DNA of 64,000 nt, taken from positions 62,001-126,000 of the forward strand of contig CBDCLU010000006.1 in NCBI GenBank assembly GCA_965218765.1. Reading direction: 5' to 3'. A program made the position numbers and the translations under genes. This DNA is from JBBPYC01 sp965218765 (GTDB lineage Bacteria; Pseudomonadota; Gammaproteobacteria; Burkholderiales; Burkholderiaceae_C). Positions 25,964 through 34,203 of the stretch are shown one piece after another; positions within the stretch are counted from its first letter, which is position 1; the number at the start of each line of letters is the position of its first letter. The notes below the pieces were generated by a model. That model was not told the DNA's origin and made no database searches. It saw only the letters and a program-made list of their open reading frames with translations.

Positions 25964-27580
25964 TCAGGCGGCGCAGGCGGCCGGGGAGAAATAGAAGTCG
26001 AGATCGGCACCAGCCGGATCGAACGGCAACAGTCGGTCGCCGTGCATCGAGCTGCGCACCAGCTCGGCCGCATCGGGGGCGTGCCAGTCTTCCGGAACGC
26101 GCTGACCGTCGGTGACGCCTCTCAGGGCGAAGCGATGGCGCATCAGCGTGTCCAGTGCAGGGCCGAGCTTGGCGGCTTCATCCAGCTTGGACAGGATCGC
26201 CTGAGGGCGCGCGCCGGCCTTGTAGGCGCGCGCCATCTCGTCGAGCGTGTCGCCGTGCGCGCCGGCATTCAACACCAGTACGCGCTGCAGATCGGGCAGG
26301 TTCAGCAGTTCGTGCATCTCATGCCGGCGCGGGTCCCGCGGCGAAATGCCCGGCGTATCGATCAGCACCAGCTGCTTGGCCGCCAGCAGCGCCAGCATTT
26401 CCTGCAACGCATCGCGGTCGTGGGCGAGATGCGCGACGATGCCGACGCCGCGCCCGAACGTGCGCAACTGCTCATGCGCGCCCGCCCGTTGCGTATCCAG
26501 CGTGATGAGCCCGACGCTGGCCGCGCCGTAGCTGCGTGCACACTGCAGCGCCAGCTTGGCAATGGTCGTGGTCTTGCCCACGCCGGTCGCACCGACCAGT
26601 GCGAAGATGCCGCCTTCATCGATCATGGAAGGCGCGGCCGGATCGATCGTCAGCATGCCTTCGAGCGCGGCCGTGACTGCCCGCAGCGTGGCGTCCAGGT
26701 CCAGACCGATCCGGATCTGCGACAACACCGCGCGTGCCAGCGCGGCCGAATACCCGGCCCGCACTAGCCTGAGCATCAGCTGGGACTGCACCGGATCGAG
26801 CCGGGCCTGGCCAAGCCAGGCCAGCGTGCTGAAGCGCTCCTCCATCAGCTGCTTCATCGCGGTCAGCTCCTTGAGCACATGGCCGGCAAGTTCTGGACTG
26901 CCGACAGCGCTGCGTGCAGCCGTCGCGGCAACCGGCTGTCGGGCCGTGGCCGGCGCCGCTAGCACGTCCGGTGCCGGCGCAGATGCGGCAGCGGGTGCCG
27001 CGACCGTCGCAGCCGGACGTAGCGGTCGTGGATCGGCTGACGGCAGGACGGATCGCGCTGCCGTCGCCTCGGCTTGCGGCGCGACCGGCATCGCAGCAGC
27101 CGGCAGTGCGACTGGTGCCGACAACGCAGCGGCGGCAGGCAGCGCATGCGCTGGCTCCGGTTGCGGCGGGCTGAGCGGGCGTTGCGGTGCGCGGCCGGTG
27201 GCCTGAGCGGCTTCCTCCTGCTGGCGCCGCAGCATGCGTTCGCGCACGTAGTCCTGGAACGACAGCGTGCTCATCGCGAGCCGTTCGGTGTCGGCCTGCA
27301 CCTGGGCCTGGGTGGACCGTCCGTCGGCAGGAGCGCTGGACGTTGCGCGGGCGGCTGGTGCCTGCGCCGGCGCCGCAGTAGCACGCACCAGCAATGGCGT
27401 CTCCACGCGCGGCGCAGCAGGCGTGCTGGCCGACAGCAGATCATCTTCGGCGGCAGCCGAGATTTCCACGCCGTCGGCGGTCTGCCGGTTCGACAGCACC
27501 AGCGTGGCCTCACCGAACACGGCGCGCGCCAGCGCGAGTGCCTCGCGCGCGGTGGGGGCGGAAAAGCGTTGGATGTTCAT
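25964..27580 (-). CDS. flhF: Flagellar biosynthesis GTPase FlhF
   Basis: SRP-family GTPase that sets flagellar position and number. It has 538 residues. The N-terminus MNIQRFSAPTAREALALARA is typical, followed by a long Ala/Pro/Arg-rich linker (about 60-240) and the NG domain. The P-loop GATGVGKTTTIAKLA begins near residue 330; later come LDTQRAGAHEQLRTFGRGVG and LIDTPG. The linker is longer and of lower complexity than in most homologues. The gene begins 4 bp after flhA. The usual partner FlhG (MinD-like) is not encoded next to it here. Confidence 0.94.
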   Translation of the reverse strand: MNIQRFSAPTAREALALARAVFGEATLVLSNRQTADGVEISAAAEDDLLSASTPAAPRVETPLLVRATAAPAQAPAARATSSAPADGRSTQAQVQADTERLAMSTLSFQDYVRERMLRRQQEEAAQATGRAPQRPLSPPQPEPAHALPAAAALSAPVALPAAAMPVAPQAEATAARSVLPSADPRPLRPAATVAAPAAASAPAPDVLAAPATARQPVAATAARSAVGSPELAGHVLKELTAMKQLMEERFSTLAWLGQARLDPVQSQLMLRLVRAGYSAALARAVLSQIRIGLDLDATLRAVTAALEGMLTIDPAAPSMIDEGGIFALVGATGVGKTTTIAKLALQCARSYGAASVGLITLDTQRAGAHEQLRTFGRGVGIVAHLAHDRDALQEMLALLAAKQLVLIDTPGISPRDPRRHEMHELLNLPDLQRVLVLNAGAHGDTLDEMARAYKAGARPQAILSKLDEAAKLGPALDTLMRHRFALRGVTDGQRVPEDWHAPDAAELVRSSMHGDRLLPFDPAGADLDFYFSPAACAA

Positions 27581-27583
27581 GCT

Positions 27584-29668
27584 CTAAGCTGACGCTCCAC
27601 GAAGCAGGGGACCGATTCGAATGGTGTGGGTTTCCGGAATTTCGCTGTGGCCGAGCACCTGCATGCGCGGTGCGGTCCGGCGCACCAGCCGGGCCACTGC
27701 GGCGCGGATCAGGTCCGGCACCAGCAGGCAGGCCGGCACGCCGCGCTCTTCCTGCTTCTGTGCGACTTCGGCTGCGGTGCGCGTGAACCCTTCGGCGACG
27801 CCGGGATCGAGCGCGGGTGCCTGCGCGTTGCCGAGCGCCTGCACCAGCAGCCGCTCGAAACCGGGCTCGATCGCGATCACATCGAGCTCGCGCGTGGGTC
27901 CGTAGATCTGCTGCACGATCGCCGGTGCCAGCGCGATGCGGACCCGGCGCGCGAGCTCGTGCGCATCAGTCACGTTTGCCGCGTGCTCGGCCAATGTCTC
28001 GACGATGGTGCGGATGTCGCGGATATGCACGGACTCCTCCAGCAGCAGCTGCAGCACCTTCTGGAAGGTCGAGATCGGCACCAGCTTGGGCACCACTTCC
28101 TCGATCAGCTTCGGCGACAGACGGCTCACGTGTTCGACCAGTTGTTGGGTTTCGCTGCGACTCAACAAACGGGCCGCCTGCACCTGCATCAAATGTGACA
28201 GATGCGTGGCCATCACGGTCTCCGAATCAACCACCGTGAAACCGCCTATTTGCGCGCTTTCCTTCTGGCGTTCTTCGATCCAGTGCGCGGGCAGCCCGAA
28301 CGCCGGGTCGGTGGTCGGCGTGCCGATCAGCGGCGTGCTGAGGCCGCCCGGATTAATGGCCAGATACATGCCCGGAAACGCCTCGCCCTCGGCGATCATC
28401 ACGCCGCGCAAGGTGATCCGGTAGCCGCTCGGTTTCAGGTCGAGGTTGTCGCGCACATGCACCGCCGGCGGCAGGAAGCCGACTTCCTGCGCGAACTTGC
28501 GGCGCACGCCCTTGATGCGCGTGAGCAGGTCGCCCTGGCGGCTCTTGTCGACCAGCGCGATGAGACGGTAGCCGAGCTCGAGCCCGAGCAGGTCGACCGG
28601 CTGCAGGTCGTCCCAGCTCGCTTCCGCATCGGGCGCCGGTGCCGGCGGTGGCGCCAGCACGGTGCCGGGTGCGGGTCGGCGCGACAGGTTCCAGGCGCCC
28701 CAGCCAAGGATCGAGGCAATGACCAGAAATACCAGATGCGGCATGCCCGGCACGATCCCGAGCAGGCCCAGGATCGCGGCCGTCAGGCCCAGCACGCGCG
28801 GCGTGGTCAGCAATTGCTGGATGATCTGCCTGCCGACGTCTTCCTCCTTGCCGACCCGCGAGATCACCATGGCCGCCGCGACCGAGATCAGCAGCCCCGG
28901 AATCTGCGCGACCAGCGCATCGCCGACCGCCAGCAGCACATAGGTATCGGCCGCCTTGCCCGGTGCCAGACCATGCTGCAGCACGCCGACCGCAAAGCCG
29001 CCGACCACGCTGATCACGAGGATCAGGATGCCCGCGATCGCATCGCCGCGGACGAACTTGGAGGCACCGTCCATCGAGCCGAAGAAGTTCGCTTCCTCGG
29101 ACACCTCGAGCCGGCGCCGGCGTGCTTCCTTTTCGTCGATCAGGCCCGCGTTCAGGTCGGCATCGACCGCCATCTGCTTGCCCGGCATCGCATCCAGCGT
29201 GAAGCGGGCCGAGACTTCGGCAATCCGCTCTGCGCCTTTGGTGACGACCACGAAGTTGATCACCACCAGAATCGCGAACACGATCAGGCCGACCGCGAAG
29301 TTGCCCCCGATCAGGAAGTGGCCGAACGCCTCGATCACGGCACCAGCCGCGCCTGGCCCGGTGTGGCCTTCCAGCAGCACCACGCGGGTCGATGCGACGT
29401 TCAGCGACAGCCGCATCAAGGTGGTGAGCAGCAGCACCGACGGGAACACCGAGAAGTCGAGCGGCCGCACCATGTAGGCTGCGACCATCATCACCATCAG
29501 CGCCACCGCGATGTTCAGCGTGAAGAAGCCGTCCAGCAGCCAGGGCGGGATCGGCAGCACCATCAGCGCCAGGATCGCGACCACCAGCAGCGGCGCAGCC
29601 GCGCGCTGCAGCGTGCCGCCGTTGCCGCTGAGCCAGCGACGCGCTGCCGCCATCACGTCGTTGCTCAC
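27584..29668 (-). CDS. flhA: Flagellar type III export gate protein FlhA
   Basis: Nonameric export gate, 694 residues, standard length. About eight membrane segments fill residues 20-330, including PPWLLDGFFTLNIAVALMVM, then AYMVRPLDFSVFPSVLLLTT and the conserved cytoplasmic loop FTLDAMPGKQMAVDADLNAG. The C-terminal cytoplasmic domain carries the chaperone-docking part (LLPRTHIRDIRTI-like: EESVHIRDIRTIVETLAEH). Its ATG overlaps the flhB stop (ATGA), so both subunits are made together. Confidence 0.97.
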   Translation of the reverse strand: MSNDVMAAARRWLSGNGGTLQRAAAPLLVVAILALMVLPIPPWLLDGFFTLNIAVALMVMMVAAYMVRPLDFSVFPSVLLLTTLMRLSLNVASTRVVLLEGHTGPGAAGAVIEAFGHFLIGGNFAVGLIVFAILVVINFVVVTKGAERIAEVSARFTLDAMPGKQMAVDADLNAGLIDEKEARRRRLEVSEEANFFGSMDGASKFVRGDAIAGILILVISVVGGFAVGVLQHGLAPGKAADTYVLLAVGDALVAQIPGLLISVAAAMVISRVGKEEDVGRQIIQQLLTTPRVLGLTAAILGLLGIVPGMPHLVFLVIASILGWGAWNLSRRPAPGTVLAPPPAPAPDAEASWDDLQPVDLLGLELGYRLIALVDKSRQGDLLTRIKGVRRKFAQEVGFLPPAVHVRDNLDLKPSGYRITLRGVMIAEGEAFPGMYLAINPGGLSTPLIGTPTTDPAFGLPAHWIEERQKESAQIGGFTVVDSETVMATHLSHLMQVQAARLLSRSETQQLVEHVSRLSPKLIEEVVPKLVPISTFQKVLQLLLEESVHIRDIRTIVETLAEHAANVTDAHELARRVRIALAPAIVQQIYGPTRELDVIAIEPGFERLLVQALGNAQAPALDPGVAEGFTRTAAEVAQKQEERGVPACLLVPDLIRAAVARLVRRTAPRMQVLGHSEIPETHTIRIGPLLRGASA

Positions 29669-30831
29669 GCGTTGCTCCTGCCGGGCCGGGCGGTCGTGTT
29701 CAATGGATCGAGTTCCGGCGGCACCACCGGGTCGGGCACGCCGACCGGCATTGGACCCTCGCCACGCAGTGCGGCCTTCAGCCGATAGACGTAGGCCAGC
29801 ACCTGCGCCACGGCTGCATACAAGGTCGAAGGGATCGGCTGATCCAGCTCGGCGTGCGCATACAGTGCACGTGCAAGCATCGGCGACTGCACGATGGGTA
29901 TCGCATGGCTTTGCGCGACTTCGCGGATTTTCATTGCCAGCAAATCGGCGCCTTTGGAGACCACCTGCGGCGCGCCCATCGTCTGGTCGTCGTAGCGCAG
30001 CGCGACCGCGAAGTGGGTCGGGTTCATCAGCACGAAGTCGGCCTTCGGCACCGCGGTGATGCTCACGCGCTGCGACATCTCGCGCGCCGCGTTGCGCTGG
30101 TGGCCCTTCATCTGCGGATTGCCGTCGGATTCCTTGTGCTCCTGCTTCACCTCGTGGTGCGACATGCGCAGCTTGGCGCGGTGGAAGTAGCCCTGCAGCG
30201 GCACGTCGATCACGGCTGCCGCAAACAGCACCAGCAGCATCAGGCCGAGGCCCGACACCAGCCAGTCGCCGAGTGCGCGCAGCGCCGAGCCGGAGGCCGA
30301 TGCCTGCAACACCAGGCGGGCCACCTGGTCGATCGAGTTCGAGAGGAAGCTGGTACCCACGGCCAGCAGCAACGCCGACATGAAGACCAGCTTCGCGACG
30401 TTGGACAGCTGCTGCTTGCTCACCAGATTGCCGATGCCGGACAGCGGGTTCAGCCGCTTGAAATCAGGCGTGATCGCCTTCAGGCTTGTGATCCAGCCGC
30501 CGGCAGCAATGGTGCTGAGCACCGTGGCGGCGATCACGATCGTGGCGAACAGCACGCAGGCAAGCAGCCCCTGGCCGGCCAGTGCTGCCAGGCGCGCGAG
30601 CATGTCGCTCGGCTCGGCAATGCTGCGCGCATCGAACACCAGCGCCTGCTGCAGCGCAGATCCCAGATGAGCGAAGCCGGCCGGCGCAAGCAGCAGCAAT
30701 GCGACCGAGCCGGTGCCCACCACCGCCAGGTGCGAGAGATCGCGTGAGCGTGGCGCCTGACCGTCGCGTCGCGCCTGGTCGAGCTTGCGCTGGGTGGCAG
30801 GAAGCTGGCGGTCCTGACTGCTGGATTCCAT
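29665..30831 (-). CDS. flhB: Flagellar export switch protein FlhB
   Basis: Export-gate protein that switches secretion from hook to filament substrates. It has 388 residues with four membrane segments (about 30-210). The autocleavage motif NPTH is at N270-P271-T272-H273 (DFVLMNPTHFAVALRYD), the canonical place, so cleavage between Asn and Pro is expected. The rest of the C-terminal domain follows (GADLLAMKIREVAQSHAIPI, then LARALYAH). It is encoded directly beside motB, where many Burkholderiales have the chemotaxis operon. Cotranscribed with flhA and flhF. Confidence 0.97.
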   Translation of the reverse strand: MESSSQDRQLPATQRKLDQARRDGQAPRSRDLSHLAVVGTGSVALLLLAPAGFAHLGSALQQALVFDARSIAEPSDMLARLAALAGQGLLACVLFATIVIAATVLSTIAAGGWITSLKAITPDFKRLNPLSGIGNLVSKQQLSNVAKLVFMSALLLAVGTSFLSNSIDQVARLVLQASASGSALRALGDWLVSGLGLMLLVLFAAAVIDVPLQGYFHRAKLRMSHHEVKQEHKESDGNPQMKGHQRNAAREMSQRVSITAVPKADFVLMNPTHFAVALRYDDQTMGAPQVVSKGADLLAMKIREVAQSHAIPIVQSPMLARALYAHAELDQPIPSTLYAAVAQVLAYVYRLKAALRGEGPMPVGVPDPVVPPELDPLNTTARPGRSNA

Positions 30832-30879
30832 GGCGGGTTTGGAGCTGTACGAAACTGCCGGGTGTGTGGGCGGCGCCGT

Positions 30880-31905
30880 TCAGCGCCGCGCGGCCTGCGG
30901 AGTGCGCCGGGCCGCGGTCCTGACGACTGCGGCAGCTGCCTCTTCGCTCGCTGCCGCAGCCGGCGCGGGCTTTTTCTCGATCTGCTCGACGATCGCCTTG
31001 ACCGCATCCGGCGCTTCCAGGCGGGCGCCCCCGAACAGGCGCGATTCGGCCTCGTGCGTGAGCACCGTCACGCTGATGCGGCGATTCACAGGCGCCAGCG
31101 GCATATCGCGTTCGAGCAGATCGCTGGCAGCCAGGCCGACCACGCGCACCAGCTTGTCGTCGGGCATGCCGGCGGTGACCAGCTCGCGCCGGGAGGCGTT
31201 CGCGCGGTCCGCCGACAGCTCCCAGTTTCCATAGCCGCGCTCGCCGTTTCCATAAGGCGCCGCGTCGGTATGGCCAGCCAGGCTGACCCGGTTCTCGATC
31301 CCGTTCAGCGCATTGCCGACCTCGTGCAGGATGTCGCGCATGTAGGGCTTCACAAGTGCGCTGCCGCTGTCGAACATCGGGCGCGCCTGCTCATCGACGA
31401 TCTGGATCTCGAGCCCGTCGTTCGTGATGGACAGGCGGATCTGGGAGCGGTAATCCTTCAGTTTCGGGTTGCCTGCGATCAGCGCTTCGATCTTCTGCCG
31501 CAGCGCTTCCATGCGACGCGCGTCCTGCCGCGCTGCGTCGCTGCGCTTGCTGTCCTTGTCGGTCTTGAGCTTGCGCTCGCCGGATTCCGAATCGGAGCGG
31601 TTGACCTGGCCGGCGCTGCGCGTGAGGTCGGTGCCACCGCCCGGCACGACGCTGGAGCTGTTGCCGGCGCCAGTGCCGCCGTCCATCGACACCTTCATCG
31701 GCGCATGAAAGTACGAGGCGATGCCCTGCAGGTCGCCTTTCGCGGTCGAGCCGAGCAGCCACATCAACAAAAAAAACGCCATCATCGCCGTGACGAAGTC
31801 GGCATAAGCGATCTTCCACGCGCCGCCGTGATGCGCATGCGTGGCCTTCTTGACGCGCTTGATGATGATCGGTTGCAGCTTCTTGCTGCCGGGAGCGGTT
31901 GCCAT
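30880..31905 (-). CDS. motB: Flagellar motor stator protein MotB
   Basis: Stator subunit anchored to peptidoglycan. It has 341 residues. A single N-terminal membrane segment holds the proton-carrying aspartate D36 (KIAYADFVTAMMAFFLLMWL). The OmpA-like domain spans about 150-300 with FDSGSALVKPYMRDILHEVG, then LAGHTDAAPYGNGERGYGNW and SADRANASRREL. An Ala-rich tail of about 30 residues follows. It is paired with motA 43 bp upstream and lies 48 bp before flhB. Confidence 0.96.
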   Translation of the reverse strand: MATAPGSKKLQPIIIKRVKKATHAHHGGAWKIAYADFVTAMMAFFLLMWLLGSTAKGDLQGIASYFHAPMKVSMDGGTGAGNSSSVVPGGGTDLTRSAGQVNRSDSESGERKLKTDKDSKRSDAARQDARRMEALRQKIEALIAGNPKLKDYRSQIRLSITNDGLEIQIVDEQARPMFDSGSALVKPYMRDILHEVGNALNGIENRVSLAGHTDAAPYGNGERGYGNWELSADRANASRRELVTAGMPDDKLVRVVGLAASDLLERDMPLAPVNRRISVTVLTHEAESRLFGGARLEAPDAVKAIVEQIEKKPAPAAAASEEAAAAVVRTAARRTPQAARR

Positions 31906-31948
31906 GGCTGTCAGTCCTGTCTGTCCGACAAGGTCGGGTTGCCGTGCA

Positions 31949-32806
31949 TCATTTCTTCTTCACGTGCGACTCGAGCTCGGTGAAGCTCGGCCGCTCGGTT
32001 GAATAGAGCACTTTGCGGCCGAACTCGATCGCGGTGGTCGGGTTGTAGCCCTGCATGCTCGCCAGCAGCGTGGTCTTGATGCACTGCAGCTCCTTCGAGC
32101 CGTCGTCGGCCTTCTGCTCGAGCAGGCCGCCGAGCGGCTCGACGATGCCGTAGGCCAGCAGGATGCCGAGGAAGGTGCCGACCAGCGCCGAGCCGATCAT
32201 CGCGCCGAGCACTGCCGGCGGCTGGCCGACCGAGCCCATCGTGTTGACCACCCCGAGCACCGCTGCGACGATGCCGAACGCGGGCAGGCCGCCGGCAAGG
32301 CGTGCGATCGCCGAGATCGGCGCGTGCGACTCCTGGTGGTGCGTGTCGATCTCGCTGTCCATCAGCGCTTCGATCTCGTGCGCGTTCAGGTTGCCCGACA
32401 CCATCATGCGCAGGTAGTCGGTGGTGAACTCGACCACGTGATGGTCGCTGCCGACAGTGGCGTACTTCTGGAAGATCGGCGACTCGGCTGGCGTCTCGAC
32501 ATCTTTCTCGATCGACATCAAGCCGTCCTTGCGCGCTTTCTGCAGGATGTCGTAGAGCAGCGCCATCAACTCCAGGTAGCGCGCCTTGGTGTACTTGGAC
32601 CCCTTCAGCGCGGTCGGCAGCATCTTCAGCGTGGCCTTCAGCACCTTCGGCTGGTTGTTCACCACGAATGCGCCGATCGCGCCGCCGCCGATCACCATCA
32701 GCTCGATCGGCAGCGCATGCAGCACGACGCCGATGTTGCCGCCGTGGATGATGTAGCCGCCGAAGATGCAGCCCAGCGCGACGAGGTAACCGATGATGAC
32801 GAACAT
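31949..32806 (-). CDS. motA: Flagellar motor stator protein MotA
   Basis: Stator proton channel, 285 residues from ATG 32806 (MFVIIGYLVALGCIFGGYII). Four membrane segments; the cytoplasmic loop includes ARYLELMALLYDILQKARKD and the EIDTHHQESH block, and the last membrane pair LPAFGIVAAVLGVVNTMGSV carries the conserved Pro. The frame continues upstream to 32863 but only this start yields the family N-terminus. First gene of motAB, 139 bp after the flhC stop; a terminator for flhDC lies in that gap. Confidence 0.96.
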   Translation of the reverse strand: MFVIIGYLVALGCIFGGYIIHGGNIGVVLHALPIELMVIGGGAIGAFVVNNQPKVLKATLKMLPTALKGSKYTKARYLELMALLYDILQKARKDGLMSIEKDVETPAESPIFQKYATVGSDHHVVEFTTDYLRMMVSGNLNAHEIEALMDSEIDTHHQESHAPISAIARLAGGLPAFGIVAAVLGVVNTMGSVGQPPAVLGAMIGSALVGTFLGILLAYGIVEPLGGLLEQKADDGSKELQCIKTTLLASMQGYNPTTAIEFGRKVLYSTERPSFTELESHVKKK

Positions 32807-32871
32807 GGCGCGGTGAACGGATTTTTGAAGAAGTAGCCGATTGGGCCTTGAAAGCGCAAGCACCGATCAAT

Positions 32872-32896
32872 GAATAAGGGCCCGGTTGCGGGCCCT
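32872..32896 (-). terminator. Probable intrinsic terminator behind flhDC
   Basis: Reading the minus strand, AGGGCCCG, a CAAC loop and CGGGCCCT form a perfect 8-bp stem at 32877-32896, followed by TATTC. It lies about 50 bp past the flhC stop and before motA. The following T-run is short, so termination may be partial. Confidence 0.65.
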
Positions 32897-32945
32897 GTTC
32901 GACTGACTGAAATCCGCTTGCGTGCGGTTTGGAAAAGAAGGCCTG

Positions 32946-33485
32946 TCAGGTCAGCTGGATGCCGCCGGCAGCACCCCCCTTGCCGGCGCGTGCCGGCGGC
33001 TCACACAGGCCGCAGACGAACTGACGTGCGTTCTCATACGGCTCGGTGATGAAGTGCCCGCCGCATTTGCGGCACGGTGTCATCTGGAGCATGCGGTTTT
33101 CCACGAACCGCACAAGTCGCCATGCGCGCGTGATGGTCAGCTGCGGCTCTAGCCCACAGGTCGCCAGTTGATCGGTGTAGAGCTGATACGCCTTGATCAG
33201 CGCATCGACGCTGTCGAGCGCGCTGGTCTTGTTCAGGTAGATGTGGATGTTCTGGAACAGCGATGCATGAATGTTCGGCTGCCAGGTCAGAAACCAGTCG
33301 GTCGAAAACGGCAGCTGACCTTTCGATGGCGAACGGCCGGCCACCTCCTTGTAGAGCTTGAGCAATCGTTCATAGGAAAGGTCGGTCTCGCTTTCCAGCA
33401 CCTGCAGGCGCGCGCCCATGCGGATCAGGCTGATCGCGCGCTCGATTTGCTGCGACTCGCGCAGCAGGCTCTTGGCGGTGGTCAT
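32946..33485 (-). CDS. flhC: Flagellar master transcription activator FlhC
   Basis: DNA-binding subunit of the FlhD4C2 complex that activates class 2 flagellar promoters. It has 179 residues. The zinc site is formed by C138, C141 (PCRKCGG) and C158, C161 (VCGLCEPP). The N-terminal RESQQIERAISLIRMGARLQ and QLPFSTDWFLTWQPNIHASL are typical. It starts about 24 bp after flhD. The last 15 residues are Gly/Ala-rich. It anchors the call that this is an FlhDC-type flagellar hierarchy. Confidence 0.97.
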   Translation of the reverse strand: MTTAKSLLRESQQIERAISLIRMGARLQVLESETDLSYERLLKLYKEVAGRSPSKGQLPFSTDWFLTWQPNIHASLFQNIHIYLNKTSALDSVDALIKAYQLYTDQLATCGLEPQLTITRAWRLVRFVENRMLQMTPCRKCGGHFITEPYENARQFVCGLCEPPARAGKGGAAGGIQLT

Positions 33486-33509
33486 GGCCGGTGCAGCGCT
33501 GGCAGGACT

Positions 33510-33839
33510 TCAGTGGGTTTCGGCAAAACGGCTCGCCATCACGATGTTCGCGTGCAGCCGGGTGGTGTCGTCATTGGCGGCGCGGCCGGGCAGCTTGTGC
33601 TGTGTCAGCAGCCCCCAGACCATGTCGTCGTCGGCGCGGAAGCGGCACAGCAGCATGTTGCCGGATGCGATCTTCATCACCTGCGCGGGCGACAGCATCG
33701 CCAGCAGATCGGCCGATTCCTCCGAGATGCCGAGCCGGAACAGCGCCTGCGCCTTGTCGGCGCGGATCAGGCTTTGCGCCAGCATCAGATAGGTCAGGTT
33801 GGCTTCGCGGATTTCACTCAGGATCTGTTCGCTGGTCAT
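33510..33839 (-). CDS. flhD: Flagellar master transcription activator FlhD
   Basis: Partner of FlhC, 109 residues from ATG 33839 (MTSEQILSEIREANLTYLML). AQSLIRADKAQALFRLGISE and LAMLSPAQVMKIASGNMLLC are conserved; C65 is at the usual position. The frame is open to 33920 and would add about 27 residues with no family match. The gene is divergent from fliC across a 364-bp region that must hold its promoter; flhDC is normally the point where environmental signals enter the cascade. Confidence 0.95.
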   Translation of the reverse strand: MTSEQILSEIREANLTYLMLAQSLIRADKAQALFRLGISEESADLLAMLSPAQVMKIASGNMLLCRFRADDDMVWGLLTQHKLPGRAANDDTTRLHANIVMASRFAETH

Positions 33840-33997
33840 TTGCTCTTCGCCTCGTAGGGCCGGGACATCCGGCTGAATCGACAAGGTCATTGTGAGCGGT
33901 ACCGCCGCTTGTTTCTTCATCTGAAACGTCCGGCGTCGAGACGGAACGTGACGTAGTCCACGACGTGCAGAGCCACTGTTGCGCGAATTCGATAGTT

Positions 33998-34011
33998 AGA
34001 CGCGCGCGTCT
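33998..34011. repeat. 14-bp perfect palindrome between flhD and fliC
   Basis: AGACGCGCGCGTCT reads the same on both strands. It lies between the two divergent flagellar regulatory regions and could be an operator for a dimeric regulator, or a chance GC palindrome. Confidence 0.5.
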
Positions 34012-34056
34012 TCCGGTGCGGCGAAATCTTGAGCGAAAAATTCAAAAAGAAAAGGC

Positions 34057-34084
34057 TAAAGGCAAACGCCTTCGGACCCGAAAA
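34057..34084 (+). promoter_or_regulatory. Candidate sigma-28 promoter of fliC
   Basis: TAAAGGCA at 34057-34064, 12 bases, then CCCGAAAA at 34077-34084, against TAAAGTTT-N11-GCCGATAA. The -35 core is exact, the -10 is imperfect, and the leader to the ATG would be about 110 bases. Confidence 0.45.
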
Positions 34085-34203
34085 CCACCCAACGGGCCGG
34101 CAACGAGGTCCGCCAAAGCAGCCGGTGAGTCACTGGCGATAGGTGGCAGCGATGCCGGGAACAGCAGTCAACCTTTTTCTTTAACTTGTCTGGAGATTTT
34201 CAA

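Larger units (their letters stand above)
33840..34203. other. Divergent flhD-fliC intergenic region
   Basis: 364 bp without a gene. It carries the promoter for flhDC (not identifiable by eye), a 14-bp perfect palindrome at 33998-34011, an A-rich stretch around 34025-34065 and the probable fliC promoter and leader. A second, weaker box GGCGATAG at 34135 may be an alternative FliA -10. A GGAGATTT ribosome site precedes the fliC ATG. Confidence 0.7.

Noticed and set aside
28202..29788. A 528-codon open frame on the plus strand, opposite flhA
   Set aside because: Very His/Gln/Arg-rich translation typical of the complement of a membrane-protein gene; flhA explains the region fully.
34113..34142. 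Alternative FliA promoter of fliC (CCAAAG and GGCGATAG)
   Set aside because: Spacing is about 2 bases too long for the FliA consensus and the upstream candidate at 34057 fits better; not excluded.
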